From: Chryseomonas sp014190935
GTDB lineage: Bacteria > Pseudomonadota > Gammaproteobacteria > Pseudomonadales > Pseudomonadaceae
Assembly (NCBI RefSeq): GCF_014190935.1
Contig: NZ_JACHVV010000001.1
Coordinates: 868,001 to 932,000, forward strand
DNA length: 64,000 bases
Direction: 5' to 3'
The notes under the pieces were generated by a model. The model saw nothing but the letters and a program-made list of their open reading frames with translations, did not search any database and was not told the DNA's origin. The translations under genes were made by a program, and so were the position numbers. Position 1 is the first letter of the stretch. Every line of letters begins with the position of its first letter. Positions 49,663 to 57,421 of the stretch are shown here, in pieces.

Positions 49663-49674
49663 TGTTGTTATTGT
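49663..49674 (-). promoter_or_regulatory. Hfq/Crc CA motif upstream of the sugar-acid MFS gene
   Basis: The minus strand reads ACAATAACAACA, containing AATAACAA (exact AANAANAA), 17 bases upstream of the ATG at 49646. Confidence 0.5.
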
Positions 49675-49693
49675 GCAGGGCGACAGGCGGCTG

Positions 49694-50617
49694 CTAGCCG
49701 ACGGCGGCTTCGGTGGCAAAGCACTCGGCGAGGTGGCGCAGGACGATCTCGCCCATGGCCAGTCGGGTCTGCTCGGTCGCGCTGGCGCGATGGGGTTGCA
49801 GCACCACGTTGTCGAGCGCGAGCAGGGTCAGCGGGACGTGGGGTTCGTTGGCGAAGACGTCCAGGCCGGCGCCGGCGATGCGGCGCTCCTGCAGCGCCCG
49901 TACCAGCGCCGGTTCATCCACCAGCTTGCCGCGGGCGACATTGATGAAATAGCCCTGGGGTCCCAGCGCTTCCAGCACCTCCGCGGTAATCAGCACCCGC
50001 CCCTGATCGGCCGAGGCGGCGAGGATCAGCGCATCGCTGTCCCGCGCCAGGGCGAGCAGATCCGGCTCGTGGCGATAGGCGAGCTGGGGCTGCGCCCTGG
50101 GATCGGTATAGGCGATCCGCATGTCGAAGGCCTCGGCGCGCCGGGCGATCGCCCGTCCCACCTGACCCAGACCGATGATGCCCAGGCGGATGCCCGTCAC
50201 CTTGCGCGCCAGCGCCTGTGCCGTCTGGCCCCACTGGCCGGCCCGGACCAGCCGTTCTCCCAGGCCGAGGTCGCGCAGGGTCATCAGCAGCAGACCCAGC
50301 GCCATGTCGGCGACATCGTCGGTGAGGACCCCGGGCGTCGTGGTGACCCGAATGCCCCGCCGCGCGGCTTCGCCCAGGTCCACGGCGTCGGTCCCCACGC
50401 CGGCGACGGCCACGATCTCCAGCCTGGGCAGGCGATCCATCAGCGTCCTGGCGCAGCCTTTGGCGCCGCCGGTGACGACCCCGCGAATGCGAGGGCCGAC
50501 CTGGTCCAGCAGCACCTCGTGATCCGCGGCGAGGTCGAGCCGATGGACCTCGTAGATCGCCCGGAGTCTGGCGTCGATGGGGGCGGGTAGGGCCTGGGTA
50601 AGCAGCAATGCAGTCAT
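49694..50617 (-). CDS. D-isomer 2-hydroxyacid dehydrogenase
   Basis: A 307-residue NAD(P)-dependent 2-hydroxyacid dehydrogenase. The cofactor motif is IGLGQVGRAIARRAEAF, and the catalytic Arg, Glu and His appear in NVARGKLVDE, GLDVFANEP and LQPHRASAT. Relatives include hydroxypyruvate/glyoxylate reductase and 2-ketogluconate reductase; both reduce a 2-oxo acid. The ATG at 50617 (MTALLLTQALPAPID) is the conventional start; the 17 codons upstream are open but without a site. It precedes the sugar-acid MFS gene and is divergent from the LysR gene (101-base gap), which suggests regulation by that LysR. Confidence 0.9.
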   Translation of the reverse strand: MTALLLTQALPAPIDARLRAIYEVHRLDLAADHEVLLDQVGPRIRGVVTGGAKGCARTLMDRLPRLEIVAVAGVGTDAVDLGEAARRGIRVTTTPGVLTDDVADMALGLLLMTLRDLGLGERLVRAGQWGQTAQALARKVTGIRLGIIGLGQVGRAIARRAEAFDMRIAYTDPRAQPQLAYRHEPDLLALARDSDALILAASADQGRVLITAEVLEALGPQGYFINVARGKLVDEPALVRALQERRIAGAGLDVFANEPHVPLTLLALDNVVLQPHRASATEQTRLAMGEIVLRHLAECFATEAAVG

Positions 50618-50718
50618 GGCGGGGCCTGGTCCTTTGCTGGATGTTGCCGCCGAGCATAGGAACCGCATCGATATACGTCTAACATAGATGCTGGATGGAT
50701 TGATGCGCGGATTGAATC

Positions 50719-51627
50719 GTGGAATTACATCAGTTGCGCTGCTTCGTCGCCGTGGCCGAGGAGTTGCACTTCGGCCGTGCCGCCAGGCGGCTGTTCATGA
50801 CCCAGCCGCCGCTGAGCCGACAGATCCAGCTGCTGGAGCGTGATCTCGGGGTCCAGTTGCTGGAACGCTCCAACCGTCAGGTACGCCTTACGGCGGCAGG
50901 CGTCGGCTTCCTGCGCGACGCCCGGCACGTCCTGCTGTTCGCCGAGCGGGCGGGAGAGACCGCCCGCAGCCTGGCGCGGGGCAGCAGCGGTCGGCTCAGT
51001 CTGGGCTTCACCGCCGTCGCGGGTTATCGCCTGATCCCCGAACTCGTGCGGCACCTCCAGGGCGCCCTGCCGGAAGTGGATCTCGTGCTGCAGGAACAGG
51101 TCACCACCGACCAGACCGAGACGCTGGCCGCGCAGATGATCGACGTGGGTTTCCTGCGGCAGCTGGCGCCGCGCGGGCCCCTGCTGGGGGAGCGGGTCTG
51201 GCGGGAGCCGCTGCTGCTCGCCTTGCCCCCTGGCCATCCGCTGGCGGAACAGCGGGCGGTGTCGGTGCGGGCCCTGGAACACCAGCCCTTCGTCATGTAT
51301 GCGCCCGGCGAAGGTCGCTATTTTTACGACAGCATCGCCGGCCTCTTCGCCAGTACCGGCGTCCGCCCGCGCTTCGTTCAGCACCTGGGCCAGACCCATT
51401 CCATCCTCGGCCTGGTCCGCGCCGGGGTCGGGGTCGCCCTGCTGCCGGCGTCGGCGGCGCATCTGCACGTCGACCAGGTCTGCTTCCGTCCGCTGGCGGA
51501 CGCCGAACTCCACGCGGAGGTCTGGATGGCCTGGCGGGAAGACAACAGCAATCCCGCCTTGCCGCTCTTTCTGCACCAGGCGCGCCGCTACTTCACCCGC
51601 GATCCGGGATCCGCAGCGGTGTCCTAG
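50719..51627 (+). CDS. LysR-type regulator (CatR/BenM-like)
   Basis: A 302-residue LysR protein of the BenM/CatM/TsaR branch: MELHQLRCFVAVAEELHFGRAARRLFMTQPPLSRQIQLLERDLGVQLLERS is the HTH, followed by an effector domain with LSLGFTAVAGYRLIPELVRHL. It begins with GTG (50719), which gives the family-standard N-terminus. It is divergent from the 2-hydroxyacid dehydrogenase/MFS pair and its likely activator. Its stop overlaps the stop of the nucleoside-type MFS gene by four bases (tail to tail, 51624-51627). Confidence 0.9.
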   Translation: MELHQLRCFVAVAEELHFGRAARRLFMTQPPLSRQIQLLERDLGVQLLERSNRQVRLTAAGVGFLRDARHVLLFAERAGETARSLARGSSGRLSLGFTAVAGYRLIPELVRHLQGALPEVDLVLQEQVTTDQTETLAAQMIDVGFLRQLAPRGPLLGERVWREPLLLALPPGHPLAEQRAVSVRALEHQPFVMYAPGEGRYFYDSIAGLFASTGVRPRFVQHLGQTHSILGLVRAGVGVALLPASAAHLHVDQVCFRPLADAELHAEVWMAWREDNSNPALPLFLHQARRYFTRDPGSAAVS

Positions 51628-52859
51628 CGCACGGGCGCAGCCGCCGCGGCGCGTGCCGGGCGGGCGTCGCGGAAGGTGACCAGAAAGGCCAGCAGCACGC
51701 CCAGGGAGAACACCGCCGGGAACAGCCAGATGCCTTGCCAGTCATGGCCGGCGGCGGTGGCATAGTGGTCCGAGACCATCCCGGCGACCCGGAAGCCGAT
51801 CAGCATGCCCACGCCATAGGTGGCCAGGGTGATCAGGCCCTGGGCCGCGCTCTTGTTTGCCTCGCCGGCCTTGGCGTCGGTATAGATCTGCCCGGAAACG
51901 AAGAAGAAGTCATAGCAGACGCCATGCAGGGCGATGCCCAGCAGCAGGTAGGCGAGGGCGTCACCCTGGGCGCCGAGGGCCAAGCAGCCATAGCGCACCG
52001 CCCAGGCCAGCATCCCCACCAGCAGGGTGCGCTTGAGGCCGAAGCGGCGGATGAACAGCGGCAGAAGCAGCATGAAGCCGACCTCCGACACCTGGCCGAG
52101 GGTCATCATGCCGGTGGGATTGGCCACCCCCAGTTCGGCGAGAAAGAGGTTGGCGTTCTGGTAGTAGAAGGCCAGCGGAATGCAGATCAGCACCGAGGCG
52201 GCAAAGAACACCGCGAAGCTGCGGTCCTTGAGCAGGCGCAGGGCGTCCAGGCCGAGCATCGCGCCCAGGCCGCCGCGGGTGGCCGGCAGCGGCGCGGTGC
52301 GCGGCAGGCTGAAGCTGTAGAGACCGAGGATGAGGGAGGCCGCGGCGCCGAGCAGGAAGGTGTTGCGCAGGGCGCCGGCGGCGATGCCGCTGCGGCTGTC
52401 CCAGGCGAAGACGAAGCTGATGGCAAGGCCGGCGGCGATCCAGCCCAGGGTGCCCCAGACACGGATCCTGGCGAATTGCCGGGCCGGATCGGGCAGGTGG
52501 CGGAAGGCCACGGAATTGGCCAGCGCCAGGGTCGGCATGTAGCAGAGCATGTAGGCCAGCACCAGCGGATAGAAGGTGGTGAAGTCGGCCGCCGCATAGA
52601 GCTGGTAGAGCAGCACCGCGCCGGCCAGGTGCAGCAGGCCGAGGATGCGCTCGGCATTGAAGTAGCGATCGGCGATCAGGCCGATCACGAAGGGCGCCAG
52701 GATCGCGCCCCAGGACTGGGTGGCGAAGGCCTGGCCGATCTGGCCGCCATTGGCGCCCAGGGTGTTGCCGAGAAAGGTCGCCAGGGTGACGAACCAGCTG
52801 CCCCAGATAAAGAACTGCAGGAACATCAGGGTGCTCAGGCGTAGCGAGAGTGCGTTCAT
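51624..52859 (-). CDS. Nucleoside:H+ symporter-family MFS transporter (NupG/XapB-like)
   Basis: A 411-residue, 12-helix transporter of the NHS family. Diagnostic segments are LMFLQFFIWGSWFVTLATFLGNTLG, GAILAPFVIGLIADRYFNAERILGLLHLAGAVLL, LAYMLCYMPTLALANSVAFRHL, RVWGTLGWI and CYDFFFVSGQIYTDAKAGEANKSAAQGLI, all as in NupG/XapB. Some family members are linked to sugar or glycoside clusters, so the ligand may be a nucleoside or a glycoside. The start lies 10 bases after ACAACAAGGAA, a near-miss CA motif. It is the last gene of the leftward Gfo/isomerase/MFS set controlled by LacI. Confidence 0.88.
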   Translation of the reverse strand: MNALSLRLSTLMFLQFFIWGSWFVTLATFLGNTLGANGGQIGQAFATQSWGAILAPFVIGLIADRYFNAERILGLLHLAGAVLLYQLYAAADFTTFYPLVLAYMLCYMPTLALANSVAFRHLPDPARQFARIRVWGTLGWIAAGLAISFVFAWDSRSGIAAGALRNTFLLGAAASLILGLYSFSLPRTAPLPATRGGLGAMLGLDALRLLKDRSFAVFFAASVLICIPLAFYYQNANLFLAELGVANPTGMMTLGQVSEVGFMLLLPLFIRRFGLKRTLLVGMLAWAVRYGCLALGAQGDALAYLLLGIALHGVCYDFFFVSGQIYTDAKAGEANKSAAQGLITLATYGVGMLIGFRVAGMVSDHYATAAGHDWQGIWLFPAVFSLGVLLAFLVTFRDARPARAAAAAPVR

Positions 52860-52907
52860 CGTCGATTCCTTGTTGTGGGTTATGTGACGAAAAAACGAGC
52901 GGGGTCC

Positions 52908-53978
52908 TTACTCCAGGCCGAGCATCCGCCGATTGCGCGCCGGGTCGGCGTCGCTGCCGGCGAAGTCGTCGAAGGCGCGGGTGGCCGGCTGGATCAGGTG
53001 GCGCTGGATGAAGGGCGCCCCTTCGGCTGCGCCCTGGGCCGCGTCCTTGAGGCAGCATTCCCATTCCAGCACCGCCCAGCCGTCGAAGCCGTACTGGGTG
53101 AGCTTGCTGAAGATGGCGCCGAAATCGACCTGGCCATCGCCCAGGGAGCGGAAGCGCCCCGGCCGCTCTGCCCAGTCCTGGTAGCCGCCATAGACGCCGC
53201 TGCGGGCATCGGGACGAAATTCCGCGTCCTTGACGTGGAACATGCCGATGCGCGCGTGATAGCGGTCGATGAAGCCCAGGTAATCCAGCTGCTGCAGGAC
53301 GAAATGGCTGGGGTCGTAGAGGATGCGCGCGCGGGGATGGTCGTCCACCGCCGCCAGGAAGCGCTCGAAGGTGGCGCCGTCGTGCAGGTCCTCGCCCGGA
53401 TGCAATTCGAAGCAGAGGTCGATGCCCTCTTCGCCATAGACGTCGAGGATGGGACGCCAGCGCCGGGCCAGTTCGGCGAAGCCCTCGTCCACCAGGCCGG
53501 CCGGTCGCTGCGGCCAGGGATAGACGTAGGGCCAGAGCAGGGCGCCGGAAAAGCTCGCCACCGCCTTGAGACCGAGGCGGCGACTGGCCTTGGCGGCCAG
53601 CTTGAGCTGCTTGACCGCCCAGGCCTGGCGCTCCTCCGGACGCCCGCGCAGCGCCGGCGGGGCGAAGCCGTCGAAGGCCTCGCTGAAGGCCGGATGCACG
53701 GCCACCAGCTGCCCCTGCAGGTGGGTGGAGAGTTCGCTAATGGCCACGCCGGCTTCGGCGCACTGCCCGAGCAGTTCGTCGCAGTAGTCCTGGCTGGCGG
53801 CGGCGCGTTCCAGATTCGGGCACTGGGGGCCCAGCGTCGGCAGCTGGATGCCGCGGTAGCCGAGGTCCGCCGCCCAGCGCGCCAGGTTGGGCAGGGTGTC
53901 GAAGGGCGGCTTGTCGTCGAGGAACTGGGCGAGAAAGATCGCCGGGCCCTTGAGGCCGGGACGAGCGTTGGCGGCCAT
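52908..53978 (-). CDS. Xylose-isomerase-like TIM-barrel sugar (phosphate) isomerase/epimerase
   Basis: A 356-residue AP_endonuc_2/xylose-isomerase-like TIM barrel. Metal-ligand regions are visible: HLQGQLVAVHP, GIDLCFELHPGEDLHD, ILYDPSHFVLQQLDYLGFI, FHVKDAEF, and WECCLKDAA near the end, matching the Glu/Asp/His set of this fold. Members act as isomerases, epimerases, or 3-keto-glycoside beta-eliminases next to a Gfo-type dehydrogenase. The ATG at 53978 follows AGGAG and lies two bases after the Gfo gene stop, so the two products are surely made together. Relationship to levoglucosan or 3-keto-glycoside enzymes is inferred from context. Confidence 0.82.
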   Translation of the reverse strand: MAANARPGLKGPAIFLAQFLDDKPPFDTLPNLARWAADLGYRGIQLPTLGPQCPNLERAAASQDYCDELLGQCAEAGVAISELSTHLQGQLVAVHPAFSEAFDGFAPPALRGRPEERQAWAVKQLKLAAKASRRLGLKAVASFSGALLWPYVYPWPQRPAGLVDEGFAELARRWRPILDVYGEEGIDLCFELHPGEDLHDGATFERFLAAVDDHPRARILYDPSHFVLQQLDYLGFIDRYHARIGMFHVKDAEFRPDARSGVYGGYQDWAERPGRFRSLGDGQVDFGAIFSKLTQYGFDGWAVLEWECCLKDAAQGAAEGAPFIQRHLIQPATRAFDDFAGSDADPARNRRMLGLE

Positions 53979-53980
53979 GT

Positions 53981-55153
53981 TCAGGCTCCTAGGGTCGGTA
54001 AGGGGGTCCAGGCGCCCTGGCGCCGATGGCTGGCCAGGGCGGTTTCGATAAAGGCCAGGCCGCGCCAGCCCGTATGGATGCCGGGCAGGCCCGGCGCGGG
54101 ATCGGCGGGATCGCGAATGGCCGCGGCCAGCTCGCGATAGAGATTGGCCAGGGCTTCGAGATAGCCCTCCGGGTGCCCGGCGGGCAGGCGCAGGCGCCGC
54201 TGGGTGCCGGCACTCAGCCAGGGCAGGCCGAGACCGGCGCGCAGATCCTGCGGCGGTTGGTCGAGGCTGCGCTGCAGCAGGCTGTTGGGTGCCTGCTGCT
54301 GCCATTCCAGACTGGCGCGCTCACCGTAGAGGCGGATGCGCAGGCCATTTTCCTCGCCGCTGCAGACCTGGCTGGCGAGCAGGCTGCCGCTGGCGCCCGC
54401 GGCGGTCTCGAACAGCACCATGACATCGTCGTCCAGCCGCCGACCAGGCAGGTGGCTGCGCAGGTGGGCGCTGAGGCGGGTGATGGGCTGGCCGCCGATG
54501 AATTCGGCCAGGCTGAAGGCATGGGTACCGATGTCGCCCAGGCAACCGCCCGGGCCGGAGAGGGCCGGATCGTCGCGCCAGACCGCCTGCCGGTTGCCAG
54601 TGGCGGCCAGGTCCTGGGCGAGCCAGCCCTGGGGGTATTCCACATGGATCTTGCGCAGTGCCCCCAGCTCACCCCGGGCGACCCGCTCGCGGGCCTCCCA
54701 CACCAGGGGATAGCCGAGGTAGGTGTGGGCCAGGGCATAGCGCAGGGGCTGGGGCAGGGCGGCCAGCGTTTCCGCCAGGCGCTGCACCTGGGCCAGGGAG
54801 ATGCCGGCAGGTTTTTCCGAAAAGACGTGGAAGCCGCTAGTCAGGGCCGCCTGGGCGATGGGCACATGGAGGTCGTTGGGCGTGACGATCACCAGCAACT
54901 CGACCCGCTGCTCGGGAGGTAGCCGGGCTTCGTCGGCCAGCAGGCTCTCCAAGGAGGCATGGACCCGCTCGGGCGCCAGACCCAGCTCCCGTCCGGTCGC
55001 GCCGTTGTTGGCGGGATCGCGGCTGAAGGCGCCGCAGACCAGTTCGAGCGCGCCATCCAGGGCCGCTGCGCGCCGGTGGGCCGCGCCGATGAAGGCGCCC
55101 TGGCCGCCACCGATCATGCCGTAACGGACCTTGCCGCCGGTTTCAGCCTGCAT
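53981..55153 (-). CDS. Gfo/Idh/MocA-family NAD(P)-dependent oxidoreductase
   Basis: A 390-residue Gfo/Idh/MocA dehydrogenase. Rossmann motif VRYGMIGGGQGAFIGAAHRRAA near residue 10, the catalytic EKP in FSEKPAGISLAQ, and the C-terminal beta-sheet substrate domain (GSLLASQVCSGEENGLRIRLYGERASLEW). Family members oxidise a sugar hydroxyl, often at C3, the first step of 3-keto-glycoside cleavage. Two ATGs lie six bases apart; GAGGG/GAGG spacing favours 55153. First gene of the leftward operon, with a CA motif 15 bases and a LacI operator about 31 bases upstream. The isomerase gene starts two bases after the stop. Confidence 0.87.
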   Translation of the reverse strand: MQAETGGKVRYGMIGGGQGAFIGAAHRRAAALDGALELVCGAFSRDPANNGATGRELGLAPERVHASLESLLADEARLPPEQRVELLVIVTPNDLHVPIAQAALTSGFHVFSEKPAGISLAQVQRLAETLAALPQPLRYALAHTYLGYPLVWEARERVARGELGALRKIHVEYPQGWLAQDLAATGNRQAVWRDDPALSGPGGCLGDIGTHAFSLAEFIGGQPITRLSAHLRSHLPGRRLDDDVMVLFETAAGASGSLLASQVCSGEENGLRIRLYGERASLEWQQQAPNSLLQRSLDQPPQDLRAGLGLPWLSAGTQRRLRLPAGHPEGYLEALANLYRELAAAIRDPADPAPGLPGIHTGWRGLAFIETALASHRRQGAWTPLPTLGA

Positions 55154-55167
55154 CCTCATACCCTCGG

Positions 55168-55175
55168 TTATTGTT
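55168..55175 (-). promoter_or_regulatory. Hfq/Crc CA motif upstream of the Gfo gene
   Basis: The minus strand reads AACAATAA, exact AANAANAA, 15 bases before the chosen start. Confidence 0.45.
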
Positions 55176-55183
55176 GTGTTGAG

Positions 55184-55197
55184 TGTAACCGGTTACA
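55184..55197. promoter_or_regulatory. Perfect LacI-family operator
   Basis: TGTAACCGGTTACA is a perfect 14-bp palindrome with the central CCGG typical of LacI-family sites. It lies between the Gfo gene (minus) and the LacI regulator gene (plus, from 55315), so it probably represses the Gfo operon and perhaps the regulator itself. Confidence 0.8.
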
Positions 55198-55314
55198 TCC
55201 GCGGGTATTTGGAGCTCGTGGCGCTCTTTAGTCAAGCGTCCGGCGGACGTACGGCTTGCCCGCACGCAGGGCTTTGCGCACAGTGACAGCCTGTCCCACG
55301 CTCACCGAGGCCGC

Positions 55315-56310
55315 ATGTCCAACATCCGCAGGGTCGCCGAACTGGCCGGGGTATCGGTCGCGACCGTGTCGCGCACCCTGAAGAATCCCGAGGTGGTGGC
55401 GCCGGCGACCCGCGAACGGGTACAGGCCGCCGTGACCGCGGCCAACTACCGGCCCAACGGGATGGCGGTGCAGTTTCGTTCGCGACGCAGCGGCAACCTG
55501 GTGGTGCTGGTGCCGCTGATCGCCAACAGCTTCTTCGCCCGCGTCATCGCCGGGATCCAGCAGGCGGCCCAGGCGGCGGGGTATCGGGTGCTGCTGTGCG
55601 ATACCGCGGGCGACGAGGCGCGCGAGCGCGAGTACGCCGAACTGGTCTATGCGCGGCAGGCGGATGGCGTGATCCAGCTGCGCGCCTTCGATCCCTTCGC
55701 CGGTGACGCCGACGCGCCGCCGGTGGTGAATGCCTGCGAGGTGCTCGCCGAGCACCCCTGGCCCAAGGTGCGGCTGGACAATCGCGCCGCCGCCCGCTGC
55801 CTGACCGAACACCTGCTGGCGCTCGGCCACAGGCGCATCGCCCTGATCAAGGGCCCGGAAGACAGTCCGCTGACCCTGGAGCGGCTGGCCGGTTACCAGG
55901 CGGCGCTCACCCAGGCCGGCATCCCGCTGGACCCGGATCTGCTGCACCCGGGCGATTTCACCCTGGCCGCCGGCGCCGCCGCGGCCCGGGCGCTGCTGAG
56001 GCTGCCGGAGCGGCCGACGGCGCTATTCTGCTGCAGCGACGAGATGGCCATCGGTGCCCTCCAGACCCTCCGCGGCGCCGGGCTGCGGGTGCCCGAGGAC
56101 CTGTCCCTGGCAGGCTTCGACGACATCGCCTTCGCCGCCTACAGCGATCCACCGCTGACCACCATCGCCCAACCCGCGGAAGCCTTCGGCCAGCGCGCGG
56201 TCGCCCTGTTGCTGGAGATCCTCAACGGCGCGGCGCCGACGACCCGGGAGGTGGTGCTGCCCTTCGAGCTGGTGGTGCGGGGCAGCACCGGCGCCTGCGT
56301 CCTTCGCTAA
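55315..56310 (+). CDS. LacI-family (CytR-like) repressor
   Basis: A 331-residue LacI regulator. It begins MSNIRRVAELAGVSVATVSRTLKNPEVVAPATRERVQAAVTAANYRPN, the HTH plus hinge, and continues with a periplasmic-binding-like sensor (GNLVVLVPLIANSFFARVIAGIQQAA, HRRIALIKGPED, ALFCCSDEMAIGAL, LAGFDDIAFAAYSDPPLTTI). The start and linker resemble CytR. It is divergent from the Gfo/isomerase/nucleoside-MFS operon with a perfect operator between, which makes it the operon's repressor, relieved by the substrate or a breakdown product. Confidence 0.93.
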   Translation: MSNIRRVAELAGVSVATVSRTLKNPEVVAPATRERVQAAVTAANYRPNGMAVQFRSRRSGNLVVLVPLIANSFFARVIAGIQQAAQAAGYRVLLCDTAGDEAREREYAELVYARQADGVIQLRAFDPFAGDADAPPVVNACEVLAEHPWPKVRLDNRAAARCLTEHLLALGHRRIALIKGPEDSPLTLERLAGYQAALTQAGIPLDPDLLHPGDFTLAAGAAAARALLRLPERPTALFCCSDEMAIGALQTLRGAGLRVPEDLSLAGFDDIAFAAYSDPPLTTIAQPAEAFGQRAVALLLEILNGAAPTTREVVLPFELVVRGSTGACVLR

Positions 56311-56325
56311 GGTGGCGCGGCGCGG

Positions 56326-56565
56326 CTAGTCCGCGCGGGTCGAGCGCACCAGCGCCAGCCGTTCGCGGATATAGCTGTCGTTGTTGATCGCCTGCGCGTC
56401 GAAGGGGATCGCCACGGCGCGGCTGTCGGAGCGCGAATACAGGCGCGCGAAGATCGAACCGTCGGGGCAGGTCGGGCTCACCAGCACGGTCCAGCCGTCC
56501 AGTTCACGAGTCAGGCGCTGCATCAGAAATTGCGTGGGCAGGGTTGCGGGATTGGCGTTGTTCAT
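56326..56565 (-). CDS. Hypothetical protein, 79 aa
   Basis: I do not recognise this protein. It is small and soluble (MNNANPATLPTQFLMQRLTRELDGWTVLVSPTCPDGSIFARLYSRS...), with one cysteine and no membrane segment. A start at 56565 has GGCAAGACCG upstream, a weak site. Codon use is native and the protein looks structured. It converges with the LacI gene (stop-to-stop 15 bases). Context gives no function. Confidence 0.5.
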   Translation of the reverse strand: MNNANPATLPTQFLMQRLTRELDGWTVLVSPTCPDGSIFARLYSRSDSRAVAIPFDAQAINNDSYIRERLALVRSTRAD

Positions 56566-56912
56566 CGGTCTTGCCTTGGATGCTTGGTGTTGATTTCGAC
56601 GGGGACTCGGCGCCTCTCTGCCTGCCGATCACCGCCCACGCTCGATTCGGCGTTGGCTTCCAGTCTTTCCAGCACACGGCACAGCGGCGACGCTCGCCTC
56701 CCGCACCGCCGCGCCTCGGTGTCGGGCGAAGGCGTTGAAGGCCGTGGCCCATGCCTGGCGTTCAATCTGTCCAGAATGGTCGCGAGCGGGCGGCGAGCGG
56801 CTTGGCCGGAAGCGGCGGGTCGGCACTCGTCCCAGCCCTGCCCGGGTGTCTCTCCGGCTAGGGTGAGTGCGCCGCGCAGCTCCTTGCCCGGCGATACCGC
56901 GGCAGCGGTCAG
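56566..56912. other. Intergenic region between two small ORFs
   Basis: About 347 bases with overlapping open frames on both strands (for example 56629-57084 minus) but no supported gene, hairpin or repeat that stands out. Confidence 0.35.
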
Positions 56913-57125
56913 CTAATGCGCATCGGTCGCCAGTCGTACGGCTACTTCCTCGACCAGTTGGATGGTTTCTGCCGTCAAGGCTTCGAACTGGAAAAGAATC
57001 TCCTGCAGTTGCGAGCTGCCCATATCGACATTGCGCAGTTGATCGATTCTCAAGGTGAGAAGCCGGTGAATGTTCAACAGACAATCGCGGTCGGGGTTAT
57101 CGGGTATGGCGAAGCGGCTGCTCAT
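56913..57125 (-). CDS. Small hypothetical protein, 70 aa
   Basis: I do not recognise this protein. It is acidic and likely all-helical (LLTLRIDQLRNVDMGSSQLQEILFQFEALTAETIQLVEEVAVRLATDAH). It starts with MSSRFAIPDNPDRDCLLNIHR. Resembles in style the small helical proteins common in Pseudomonas genomes, but no family is claimed. The minus strand ahead of the start reads ACGGAGACAACG, so GGAG is present at good spacing. The AT-rich gap upstream (57126-57421) would hold its promoter. Confidence 0.55.
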   Translation of the reverse strand: MSSRFAIPDNPDRDCLLNIHRLLTLRIDQLRNVDMGSSQLQEILFQFEALTAETIQLVEEVAVRLATDAH

Positions 57126-57421
57126 CGTTGTCTCCGTGGAAGTTGACCACCATGACTCTCGATATCGCCTAACCGCCTTGTTTTTTAAGGCAATTCGTCG
57201 CCGACGGCTTACCTGGAAACAACGCTTTTCATGCTTGACTCCGCGGGTCCGCAGAGCATTTGAAAGCGCCAGGTCGCGTTGATTACCTCAACTTCAAAAA
57301 GCTCGTCAAGAATGCGTGAAAATTTCGTTAAAACTTCTGTTCAAAGAGCGTTCGGGTGGCACCCGGTACTGGGAAAGTTACCGGTAAGTTGCCATCAAAG
57401 CCGACGAACGAGCGCTTCGTT
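57126..57421. other. AT-rich intergenic region
   Basis: About 296 bases, clearly AT-richer than its surroundings (TTGTTTTTTAAGGC, GAAAATTTCGTTAAAACTTC). It separates the small ORF from the stop of the LysR gene. No supported gene; composition suggests promoter or relic DNA. Confidence 0.4.

Noticed and set aside
55153..56310. LacI/TIM-barrel pair as the 2-ketogluconate (kgu/ptxS) cluster
   Set aside because: The isomerase is about 100 residues longer than KguE as I recall it, no KguK kinase or KguD is present, and the operator differs from the PtxS site TGAAACCGGTTTCA.
56629..57084. A 151-codon minus-strand frame between the two small ORFs
   Set aside because: Overlaps the better-supported ORF at 56913-57125 and has poor composition.
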